From: Desulfocapsa sp.
Lineage (GTDB): Bacteria > Desulfobacterota > Desulfobulbia > Desulfobulbales > Desulfocapsaceae
Reading direction: 5' to 3'
DNA length: 5,300 bases
NCBI GenBank assembly: GCA_029942265.1
Contig: JAOZTO010000204.1
Span: forward strand, 1-5,300
Under the pieces are notes generated by a model. It ran no database searches and was not told the DNA's origin. It worked only from the letters and a program-made list of their open reading frames with translations. A program made the position numbers and the translations under genes. Shown one piece after another: positions 1 to 5,300 of this stretch (position 1 is its first letter; each line of letters starts with the position of its first letter).

Positions 1-1542
1 CAGCAAGTTGCTAACAAGCCAATACAAAACCAATCCAGATGCAAAATTGATAAACAGAAAGGTGAAAGTAACAGGGATAAACATTAATACTTTTGCCTGT
101 ATAGGACTTACTGTGGTAGTTGTCATCTTTTGTTGTAAAAACATGGATCCCCCCATGAGCAAGGTCAAAACTGGCAATCCACCAACATAAGGAATATCGA
201 CCCCGATGGGTAAACGATCTGGGGCGGAAAGGTCATTAATCCATAACATAAACGGTGCATGCCGTAATTCCACCGACATAAACAGTACTTTATATAAGGC
301 AAAAAAGACAGGAATCTGTAATAGTAATGGCACACAACCAACAAGTGGGTTCACTTTATTGATTTTGTAGAGTTTTGCAACCTCCTGGTTCCTTTTGGCT
401 GGCTCACCTTTATATTTTGCTTTTAGTTTGGTCATCTCAGGTTGCAGTTTCTGCATGTTGTGCATAGACTGCATACCCTTTCTGGTAATAGGCCAGAGCA
501 ATGTTTTAAAGATGATTGTTACCAGAATAATTGCTATGCCATAATTTTTAAATATACCGTAGAAAAAATTAAGCAGTGCCAGGGTTGGCTTGGCGATACT
601 ATTAAACCAGCCATAATTGATAGCTTTATCAAGATTGAAACCAGCATGTTTGAGAAGATCGAGTTTTTTAGGACCGATAAAGAACTTATACGAATAGGTT
701 TTTGTTTCACCTGGTTGTAACGTAGCAGACTTAGCTTCAATACTCATCTGGACAACATCTGAACCTTCGGACTGCACGATTAGAGATTCCATACTGCCTG
801 GCTCTAATAGAACTGCATTCATAAAATAATTACATTCGCATGCTGTCCAATCAGCTTGCCCAGTGATAGTTAATGGCCCTTTTGCAAACTCGTCGCCATG
901 AATCTCTACCTTTGATTCAGCAGCATAATAAGCTGGCCCGGAAAACAGAAAACGTTTGGCCAAATTGTCTTCAATAGCTGGACTTCCGAATTGATGTAAG
1001 GCTGCAACACCCTCCAAAACACTAGATGAGACATTCTTCACTTGAACAACAAGACTCAATAAGTATGAATCGTTTGAAAAGCTGACAGTTCGTTTAATTT
1101 TCAAACCATTTCCCTGCCCTTTCATCACAAAATTTGCTTTGTTATCCTGAAATTCTGTACTGCCACTTGCGAAGGTATACAAAGTTTTTTCTGAAACAAG
1201 ACTTCCCCATGTGAATCCCATTGGATAGCCTTGGCTACCATCTAATCGTACTATTTGCATTCCAGGAGAATCGGCTTTATTTACTTCTTTATACTTTTTG
1301 AGCACAAAACTTGTCAAAACACCACCTTCTTCGCTGAAACTGGCTGTGTAAAAATCTGTATCAACAATCAGGTTATGTGAATCGGCTGTTAGATATTCTA
1401 TTAATGTAGAAGGTATTGACTGTGTGGTTATAGCAGGTGTAGTTGTAAGTTCAGTTGGATCAGAACCTAAGGCAAAGTACGGACAAGCGAATATTATTAA
1501 AATCGAGAAATTAATTGCTAATAAAGTTCTGTAAATATCCAT
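1..1542 (-). CDS. yidC: Membrane protein insertase YidC (Oxa1/Alb3 family), C-terminus cut by window edge
   Basis: YidC inserts and folds inner-membrane proteins, alone or with SecYEG. The reading frame is open for 514 codons to the window edge. E. coli YidC has 548 residues, so roughly the last 20-40 are missing. Visible parts: an N-terminal hydrophobic segment (about 6-25); a linker rich in Thr and Pro; a periplasmic beta-sandwich domain (about 50-295); then the conserved insertase core. The core contains WPITRKGMQSM, LQPEMTKLKAKY, the NPL-GC-PLL-Q-P signature (398-411), SVELRHAPFMLWINDLSA and SGLVLYWLVSNL at the end. The groove arginine of E. coli (R366) corresponds to Lys346, a conservative change that keeps the positive charge. 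The ATG at 1542 gives the usual MD-x-x-RTLLA start. An in-frame TAA lies two codons upstream and no good Shine-Dalgarno is visible. It follows the kinase-like gene by 53 bp, probably in the same operon. Family identity is near certain; being a second paralogue is inference. Confidence 0.97.
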   Translation of the reverse strand, partial: MDIYRTLLAINFSILIIFACPYFALGSDPTELTTTPAITTQSIPSTLIEYLTADSHNLIVDTDFYTASFSEEGGVLTSFVLKKYKEVNKADSPGMQIVRLDGSQGYPMGFTWGSLVSEKTLYTFASGSTEFQDNKANFVMKGQGNGLKIKRTVSFSNDSYLLSLVVQVKNVSSSVLEGVAALHQFGSPAIEDNLAKRFLFSGPAYYAAESKVEIHGDEFAKGPLTITGQADWTACECNYFMNAVLLEPGSMESLIVQSEGSDVVQMSIEAKSATLQPGETKTYSYKFFIGPKKLDLLKHAGFNLDKAINYGWFNSIAKPTLALLNFFYGIFKNYGIAIILVTIIFKTLLWPITRKGMQSMHNMQKLQPEMTKLKAKYKGEPAKRNQEVAKLYKINKVNPLVGCVPLLLQIPVFFALYKVLFMSVELRHAPFMLWINDLSAPDRLPIGVDIPYVGGLPVLTLLMGGSMFLQQKMTTTTVSPIQAKVLMFIPVTFTFLFINFASGLVLYWLVSNLL

Positions 1543-1547
1543 CAATT

Positions 1548-1559
1548 AACCGTTCGGTT
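1548..1559 (-). other. Small palindrome in the yidC leader
   Basis: AACCG and CGGTT face each other across two bases, immediately upstream of the yidC start, where a ribosome binding site would be expected. No purine-rich Shine-Dalgarno is seen between the end of the kinase-like gene and the yidC ATG. The hairpin is short with a strained loop, so it may be chance. If it matters, it would modulate yidC translation. Confidence 0.2.
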
Positions 1560-1595
1560 GGAAATAGCACATTAGCTGGATCATGGAATGTTAGA

Positions 1596-2507
1596 CTACT
1601 CGATAATTTCTTTGTTCAACTGGGCAATTTGCTCAGCTGTACCAATAATATTATGAAGAATTTTTGTTTCCTCCGCACCTATCTCCACCTCTCGATAAGA
1701 ATCCACCAGCAACTGGGCGTAATTAATAATACCATTAGATAAGTTAATACTGGAATTGATATTCTTTGCAAATTGTTCGCTATTATGGTGCCATTCCCCT
1801 TCTATTTGTTGCTTTTCAACATTTCTTGTCAATAAATCATTAATAGAATTAACGAAGAAGCCAATCTCGGAACAAGCATAATGCTCAGAACTTAGGCCAT
1901 CTTTGAGAACAGCGACTTCTTTGGCCTGTCTGGTGAGGTGGAGCATGGGAATCATGGTTTTTCTATAGAAAAATATGAGAGAAAAACTAATTATGCAGAT
2001 AACTGCACCCAACGCTCCAATCATCATTGTTTGGAACTGGATAACTTTTGCCCGCATTTGACTGACAATTATCCTGTCAAACTTCAACATGTATTCAGCC
2101 AAGTTCCGCATTTTGTTTTGCAGGATAATGCCCTGGTTTACTTTGTCATTGGATGTGAGAATTTCTTTTGCGAAAATAGCCAGGCCAGAGAGATCAGTCT
2201 GTTTTGCCAAATCCAACCTATATTCCCCAGGGATAAACGTGTTTTCCTGGAGCCTTGCCAGCAGGGAGTTCAGACTGTTGAGTTGACCTACGGCCAGATC
2301 AATTCTTTCATAGTCTCTTTCTATCAGAGATGTGGTAATGTGTTCCTTGATAGTTGTGAATTGGAAAATAATCTTTTCACTCTGAGTGATAACAGCGTTA
2401 TATCTAGTATTAAGTTGATATTGACGGATGCCAAGAATTATGACAAAAGTCAAGAGCACTGCAACACCCACAAAAGCTAATGCAGTCATTTTTCGTATAG
2501 AATTCAT
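1596..2507 (-). CDS. Two-span membrane sensor resembling a histidine kinase truncated after a degenerate HisKA domain
   Basis: The product has 303 residues. A short cytoplasmic start is followed by membrane span 1 (about 8-27), a helical extracytoplasmic region of about 130 residues (28-157), and span 2 (about 160-181). A HAMP-like linker follows (about 182-235; Pro187 and the SEIGFFVNSINDLL stretch fit the pattern). The last 64 residues resemble a HisKA dimerisation domain: NGIINYAQLL (258-267) matches the segment after the H-box in NtrB-like kinases. The H-box itself is eroded: the expected A-H-E-I-N-N-P reads I-N-S-S-I-N-L, so Asn251 (or Ser252) replaces the phosphoacceptor His and the proline is lost. 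No ATP-binding HATPase_c domain follows; the frame stops at TAG. It therefore should not act as a conventional kinase, but may dimerise and sense an envelope signal. The start lies 3 bp after the ftsH stop, with AAGG (2516-2519) eight bases upstream, so translation is probably coupled to ftsH. Architecture is inferred from the residues; function is unknown. Confidence 0.85.
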   Translation of the reverse strand: MNSIRKMTALAFVGVAVLLTFVIILGIRQYQLNTRYNAVITQSEKIIFQFTTIKEHITTSLIERDYERIDLAVGQLNSLNSLLARLQENTFIPGEYRLDLAKQTDLSGLAIFAKEILTSNDKVNQGIILQNKMRNLAEYMLKFDRIIVSQMRAKVIQFQTMMIGALGAVICIISFSLIFFYRKTMIPMLHLTRQAKEVAVLKDGLSSEHYACSEIGFFVNSINDLLTRNVEKQQIEGEWHHNSEQFAKNINSSINLSNGIINYAQLLVDSYREVEIGAEETKILHNIIGTAEQIAQLNKEIIE

Positions 2508-2510
2508 AAG

Positions 2511-4379
2511 TTATGCCTTAAGTTTTGAATGGATACATGTCGCAGACGCAACGCAATCTTGGCAATTATGCGTTGCTTTTATCCCAGCAGCAATCTTATC
2601 GGTGAACGGATGATGCATGACAATTTCAAACTCTTCATCATCAAGTGTTTCAACCTCCAATAGGATAGCAGCAAGTTGCTTCAACAGATAGTATTCCTGA
2701 CCAAGAATTTTCAATGCCTCTGTATACGCATTATCCAATAGCTTTCTAATCTCTTTGTCTATCATAACAGATGTTTCGTCACTCATTTCCAGCCGCTGGG
2801 AAGCCCCATCCAAAAAGCCGGAATCATCTACAATCATCGCTTGTGGACCTATTACGTCACTCATCCCCCATTTGCAAATCATATTTGTTGCAATTTCAGT
2901 AGCTTTTACAATGTCATCTTGAGCGCCAGATGTTTTGTGTTGAAAAGCAAGTTCTTCTGCTGCCCTACCTCCCATAAGGATAGCAAGTCTTCCTTTTAAA
3001 AACTCAATACTTTGGCTACTGCGATCATTTAGAGAAAGTTGCTGGGTCTGTCCTAAAAGCCTACCTCGTGGAACGATGGTGATTTTCAGGATAGGATCAG
3101 CGTTTGGAATGGATTTAGCTACAATTGCATGACCCGCTTCGTGGAAAGAGAGTACCTTTCGATCATAGGCGGATAAGATTACGCCCTTTCGTTCAACTCC
3201 CATCAGAATACGATCTCGTGCCAGTTCAAAGTCTACTTGATGAACCGTTTCTTTTCCTGCCCTTGCGGCCATCAGTGCTGCTTCATTTACGAGATTTGCA
3301 AGCTCTGCTCCAGTAAATCCTGGTACCATATGAGCAATCTCGTCCATATCAACACTTGATGAGAGAGCGACTTTCTGTCCATGAACTTCTAGAATTTTCT
3401 TTCTTCCTTTAAGATCAGGAGCCAATATGTTTACCTGTCTGTCAAAACGGCCTGGACGCCTGAGGGCGGAATCTAAGATATCTGGACGGTTTGTTGCAGC
3501 GATCACCACAATTGTATCAGAAGTGGAAAAGCCATCCATTTCAACTAGAAGGGCATTGAGAGTCTGGCTTCTTTCATCTTGTCCACCTGCCGAAGAACTG
3601 CCTGCACGGGAACCACCAACTGCATCAATTTCATCGATAAAAATAATACAGGGGGCGTTTGTTTTCGCTTCTTTAAAAATATCCCTGACTCGTGAAGCAC
3701 CAACTCCTACGAACATTTCCACAAAGTCAGATCCACTAAAGTTATAAAATGGCACCTCGGCTTCACCAGCAATTGCTCTAGCTAATAGCGTTTTACCTGT
3801 GCCAGGAGGGCCTTGTAACAGAATGCCTTTTGGGCTAACTGCACCAATTTTTTCAAATTGACCAGGTTCTTTCAAGAAATTTACAATTTCTTGGAGTTCT
3901 TCCAGAGCCTCGGGGATACCAGCAACATCATTAAAAGTGACAACGTTTTGTCCACTGTCTGGCAAAATAAGTTTATCAGATGCAAATTTGCTTTCCTCTT
4001 CTTCTATTTTTTTCTTCTTACTCAATGAAACAATAATCGTGATGAGTAACAACATGATGTAAACAATTGCAATAGCCTGAAAAATAAGCTCTGAACGATC
4101 TTTTTCAAAATTGATTTTTATCTTTCTGTCCTGAAGTTCAGAGATGAGTTTTTCAGGATTGGGAACATTGGTGGAGTACCTGTCACCAGCTGCATGTTCT
4201 GCTATGACTTTGCTCCCCTTAAAAGTTGTCGCGACAAGATCATGATTATTCATACAGTAACGAAACTCGCTATAACTAACTTCACGAAGTCGATTTTCGA
4301 GTTGCCAAAAACCATATGATCCGGCAAAAACGATTGTAATGATAAAAAAGATAAATAGGTTTCTGATCAAGAGTGCCAT
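2511..4379 (-). CDS. ftsH: ATP-dependent zinc metalloprotease FtsH
   Basis: FtsH is a hexameric inner-membrane AAA+ protease that extracts and degrades misfolded or unassembled membrane proteins and selected cytosolic regulators. At 622 residues it is of usual length. In order: span 1 (about 5-25); a short periplasmic domain (about 27-97); span 2 (about 98-120); a Lys-rich stop-transfer stretch; the AAA+ domain with Walker A GPPGTGKT (190-197), pore loop FVG (223-225), Walker B IIFIDEID (245-252) and the second region of homology, with arginine fingers R308 and R311; then the peptidase domain with HEAGH (413-417). D489 in QDDI is the likely third zinc ligand. All catalytic residues are present, so the enzyme should be active. 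The C-terminus is unusual: [14 protein letters not shown] (604-617) holds three Cys and two His. The ATG at 4379 has AGGA seven bases upstream. ftsH appears to lead an operon with the kinase-like gene and yidC. Whether it is the housekeeping copy cannot be told from this window. Confidence 0.98.
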   Translation of the reverse strand: MALLIRNLFIFFIITIVFAGSYGFWQLENRLREVSYSEFRYCMNNHDLVATTFKGSKVIAEHAAGDRYSTNVPNPEKLISELQDRKIKINFEKDRSELIFQAIAIVYIMLLLITIIVSLSKKKKIEEEESKFASDKLILPDSGQNVVTFNDVAGIPEALEELQEIVNFLKEPGQFEKIGAVSPKGILLQGPPGTGKTLLARAIAGEAEVPFYNFSGSDFVEMFVGVGASRVRDIFKEAKTNAPCIIFIDEIDAVGGSRAGSSSAGGQDERSQTLNALLVEMDGFSTSDTIVVIAATNRPDILDSALRRPGRFDRQVNILAPDLKGRKKILEVHGQKVALSSSVDMDEIAHMVPGFTGAELANLVNEAALMAARAGKETVHQVDFELARDRILMGVERKGVILSAYDRKVLSFHEAGHAIVAKSIPNADPILKITIVPRGRLLGQTQQLSLNDRSSQSIEFLKGRLAILMGGRAAEELAFQHKTSGAQDDIVKATEIATNMICKWGMSDVIGPQAMIVDDSGFLDGASQRLEMSDETSVMIDKEIRKLLDNAYTEALKILGQEYYLLKQLAAILLEVETLDDEEFEIVMHHPFTDKIAAGIKATHNCQDCVASATCIHSKLKA

Positions 4380-4386
4380 ATTGAAA

Positions 4387-4390
4387 TCCT
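4387..4390 (-). promoter_or_regulatory. Ribosome binding site of ftsH
   Basis: AGGA lies seven bases before the ATG at 4379. This supports that start, which also places the first membrane span directly at the N-terminus as is usual for FtsH. Confidence 0.6.
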
Positions 4391-4441
4391 GAAATATTAT
4401 TATGAGAAAGTTCGAATTTTTAACTAGATAAGAAGACTACT

Positions 4442-4457
4442 GCGTATAAAGATACGC
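4442..4457. promoter_or_regulatory. Short palindrome in the ftsH upstream region, possible operator
   Basis: GCGTAT and ATACGC are perfect inverted arms around a four-base centre (AAAG on the plus strand). A further TACGC (4458-4462) follows directly as a partial direct repeat. The element lies between the terminator of the upstream gene and the ftsH start, the only place for an ftsH promoter. It has no T-tract on either side, so it is not a terminator. It could be a repressor site; no regulator is identifiable. Confidence 0.35.
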
Positions 4458-4473
4458 TACGCATTGTGTACCT

Positions 4474-4507
4474 AAAAAAAAAGCCAGAAAGATACTATCT
4501 TTCTGGC
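4474..4507 (-). terminator. Rho-independent terminator after the small membrane protein gene
   Basis: A perfect 12-base inverted repeat (GCCAGAAAGATA at 4483-4494 and its complement at 4496-4507, one base between) is followed on the minus strand by nine T (4474-4482). In practice the stem is about 10-11 bp with a tight loop. It begins 66 bases after the stop of the 69-residue gene and separates it from ftsH. There is no T-tract on the other side, so it acts on minus-strand transcripts only. Confidence 0.92.
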
Positions 4508-4573
4508 AAATCAAAACCTTGTAGGATTGTGTAATTCCAAAACTTCTACCATACAACGTCTGAAACACTTATT

Positions 4574-4783
4574 TTATTGCACGGATCCAAATAGCCCCTT
4601 GATAAGGTTGATGGGGCCTTCAGTTAAAGTTGCAGCCACGATACAAACCACCCCCCAGGTACCAATAAGAGCTGCTGCGATTCCAGTAACCACGGTTCCT
4701 ACTTTTGCAATTTCACCAACCGCTTCACCTTCTTTGGATCCGACTTCGACTTTGACTGCTTCTTTTGATTTTGCATTGCTCAT
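4574..4783 (-). CDS. Small single-span membrane protein, unknown function
   Basis: The product has 69 residues and no family is recognised with confidence. A charged, Lys/Glu-rich N-terminus (1-27) precedes one hydrophobic segment (about 28-53) rich in Gly, Ala and Val. That segment contains an A-x-x-x-G helix-packing pattern (37-41), Trp43 and a single Cys47. The C-terminal tail (TEGPINLIKGLFGSVQ) looks amphipathic. The chosen ATG at 4783 has an excellent AAGGGG (4791-4796) seven bases upstream. A longer in-frame start at 4873 would add 30 residues unlike the rest and has no ribosome binding site, so it is rejected. A dedicated terminator follows. The gene lies 194 bp before ftsH and is read in the same direction, but as a separate transcript. 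Start, RBS and terminator together make it a credible real gene. A role as FtsH client or regulator would be guesswork. Confidence 0.82.
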   Translation of the reverse strand: MSNAKSKEAVKVEVGSKEGEAVGEIAKVGTVVTGIAAALIGTWGVVCIVAATLTEGPINLIKGLFGSVQ

Positions 4784-4790
4784 TTTGCTT

Positions 4791-4796
4791 CCCCTT
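4791..4796 (-). promoter_or_regulatory. Strong ribosome binding site that sets the start of the 69-residue gene
   Basis: AAGGGG stands seven bases before the ATG at 4783. It is the best Shine-Dalgarno in the window and decides against the upstream ATG at 4873. Confidence 0.75.
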
Positions 4797-4886
4797 ATTG
4801 TGGTTTTTGGGTTGTTTGGTTTCTCCGTACACATTCTTTTTGCACATGTCATGCCATAACACAAAAAATCCAATTAAAATGCCAAG

Positions 4887-4892
4887 ATTATA
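4887..4892 (-). promoter_or_regulatory. Candidate -10 element for the 69-residue gene
   Basis: A perfect TATAAT reads on the minus strand. It would start a transcript near 4880, with an untranslated leader of roughly 95 bases before the ATG at 4783. The hexamer 17 bases upstream (ACGACG) is a poor -35, so an activator or a chance match are both possible. The gene must have a promoter in this stretch because it has its own terminator and no gene close upstream. Confidence 0.35.
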
Positions 4893-4974
4893 CTATCATC
4901 CTAATAATACGTCGTAAAACTCATCCAAAAAACCAGTTCCGACAAAACAAACAAATTACACGAAAAACCAAAAA

Positions 4975-5038
4975 CCGTTGCGCATGTGTTGCGTGTAAGC
5001 TGTTTACGTTGCACTAACGTTGCATTAGTGTTGCTTTG
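4975..5038. repeat. Five GTTGC units with 11-bp phasing
   Basis: GTTGC begins at 4977, 4988, 5008, 5019 and 5030, with spacings of 11, 20, 11 and 11 bases. The 11-base units read CCGTTGCGCAT, GTGTTGCGTGT, then a nine-base gap, then ACGTTGCACTA, ACGTTGCATTA and GTGTTGCTTTG. Spacing near one helical turn puts all the cores on nearly the same face of the DNA. This is typical of binding sites for a cooperatively binding protein, or of decayed tandem repeats. No nearby gene explains it. Confidence 0.6.
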
Positions 5039-5059
5039 CACCGTGACTGCAACACTAAT
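5024..5059. repeat. 11-bp perfect inverted repeat
   Basis: ATTAGTGTTGC (5024-5034) is exactly complementary to GCAACACTAAT (5049-5059) across 14 bases. The left arm overlaps the last GTTGC unit of the phased repeat, and the right arm supplies a sixth core in reverse orientation. No T-tract follows on either strand, so it is not an ordinary terminator. It could be a protein-binding dyad, a recombination site or an element end. Confidence 0.55.
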
Positions 5060-5128
5060 ACTGACACGTGTGAATCAATCTGACATTAAGAACATCGTCA
5101 TGCCCACTTTTCAAACCATAAAACCTAT

Positions 5129-5184
5129 CGTAAATATTCGAGTTGGGTTCAAAACAGCCCATACCACTGAATTGTAAATGTTTG
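5129..5184. repeat. Direct repeat, copy 1 (about 56 bp)
   Basis: This segment matches 5236-5292 at roughly 80 percent by eye. The best part is the 22 bases at 5163-5184 (ACCACTGAA-T-TGTAAATG and on), with a single mismatch to copy 2. It opens and closes with versions of a 12-base motif YGTAAAYRTTYG (5129-5140 and 5173-5184). No reading frame or transposase is visible, so its nature is open: mobile-element remnant, intergenic repeat family or protein-binding region. Confidence 0.65.
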
Positions 5185-5235
5185 TCAGTACCCCATAGTT
5201 TAGCCATGATTTTAAAAGAAATTTTGGGTATAGTC

Positions 5236-5292
5236 CGTAAACATTCGGCTTGGGGGCGAAAATAGGCTCAACCACTGAACTGTAAATGTTTG
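5236..5292. repeat. Direct repeat, copy 2 (about 57 bp)
   Basis: The second copy starts 107 bases after the first. The 12-base motif occurs at both of its ends (5236-5247 and 5281-5292). Similarity weakly continues past the end (TCAGTAC in copy 1 versus ATAGTGC here), so the unit may extend beyond the window. More copies could lie to the right. Confidence 0.65.
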
Positions 5293-5300
5293 GATAGTGC

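Larger units (their letters stand above)
4784..5300. other. Gene-free region with leader, A-rich stretch and repeats
   Basis: No convincing coding frame is seen on either strand in these 517 bases. The short open frames have no ribosome binding sites or recognisable products. From left to right it holds the leader of the 69-residue gene, a candidate promoter, an A-rich plus-strand stretch (about 4921-4974), the phased GTTGC units, the inverted repeat, an ACACGTGT palindrome (5064-5071) and the two long direct repeats. Confidence 0.6.

Noticed and set aside
442..720. Plus-strand open frame inside yidC
   Set aside because: It lies antisense to the conserved YidC core, has no recognisable product and no ribosome binding site. 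The same applies to the plus-strand frames at 1515-1742, 1938-2480, 2089-2286, 2428-2613, 3125-3316 and 3427-3747.
534..740. Minus-strand 68-residue frame within yidC
   Set aside because: It is an out-of-frame shadow of yidC on the same strand. The yidC frame through this stretch reads conserved family sequence without interruption.
4399..4404. CATAAT as the ftsH -10 box
   Set aside because: It would start the transcript at or next to the ribosome binding site, and no TTGACA-like hexamer lies 16-18 bases upstream.
4784..4873. Longer start for the small membrane protein (ATG at 4873)
   Set aside because: The added 30 residues are Cys/Lys/Pro-rich and unlike a membrane-protein start, and no Shine-Dalgarno precedes it. 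The ATG at 4783 has a strong one.
4871..4886. Sigma-54-like promoter (TTGGCAT-N5-TTGG, minus strand)
   Set aside because: The -24 part fits, but the -12 element needs GC and reads GG here. It is too poor to annotate.
5006..5060. Integron attC site
   Set aside because: The GTT cores do not follow GTTRRRY and no matching RYYYAAC partner was found. The arms are a simple dyad without the expected L and R box layout.
4986..5177. Plus-strand 63-residue frame in the repeat region
   Set aside because: It spans the GTTGC array, the dyad and a long repeat, has no ribosome binding site and gives no recognisable protein. Its openness is likely due to the repeats.
5129..5292. CRISPR array
   Set aside because: Only two diverged copies are present, with one interval of about 50 bases and no cas gene. 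The repeats are longer than usual and differ at many positions.

Overview
The window looks like a low-GC chromosomal segment from a Gram-negative bacterium. YidC has the large periplasmic domain found only in diderm bacteria. The kinase-like protein carries a GIINYAQLL stretch that recalls histidine kinases of sulfate-reducing and related (delta-)proteobacteria. That lineage guess is an inference and is weak. All recognisable genes lie on the minus strand, so the map reads right to left.

From right to left: (a) 4784-5300 has no convincing gene. It holds a cluster of 11-bp-phased GTTGC repeats, an 11-bp inverted repeat, and two copies of a ~57-bp direct repeat, followed by a candidate promoter and leader for the next gene. 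(b) 4574-4783 encodes a 69-residue single-membrane-span protein of unknown function, followed by a strong rho-independent terminator (4474-4507). (c) A 94-bp gap with a short palindrome precedes a three-gene co-directional set: ftsH (complete, all catalytic motifs intact), a 303-residue two-span protein that resembles a histidine kinase cut off after its dimerisation domain, and yidC (514 codons, running off the left edge of the window).

FtsH (ATP-dependent membrane protease) and YidC (membrane insertase) are known to cooperate in membrane-protein quality control, and they physically associate in E. coli. They normally sit in separate conserved neighbourhoods (yidC by rnpA/rpmH, ftsH by tilS/folP). 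Finding them here in one apparent operon around a degenerate sensor suggests an accessory module for making or turning over particular membrane proteins. The degenerate sensor lacks both the phosphoacceptor histidine and the ATPase domain. The small membrane protein upstream could be a client or modulator, but nothing in the sequence proves this. The membrane-protease/pseudo-sensor/insertase arrangement is the most interesting observation in the window.
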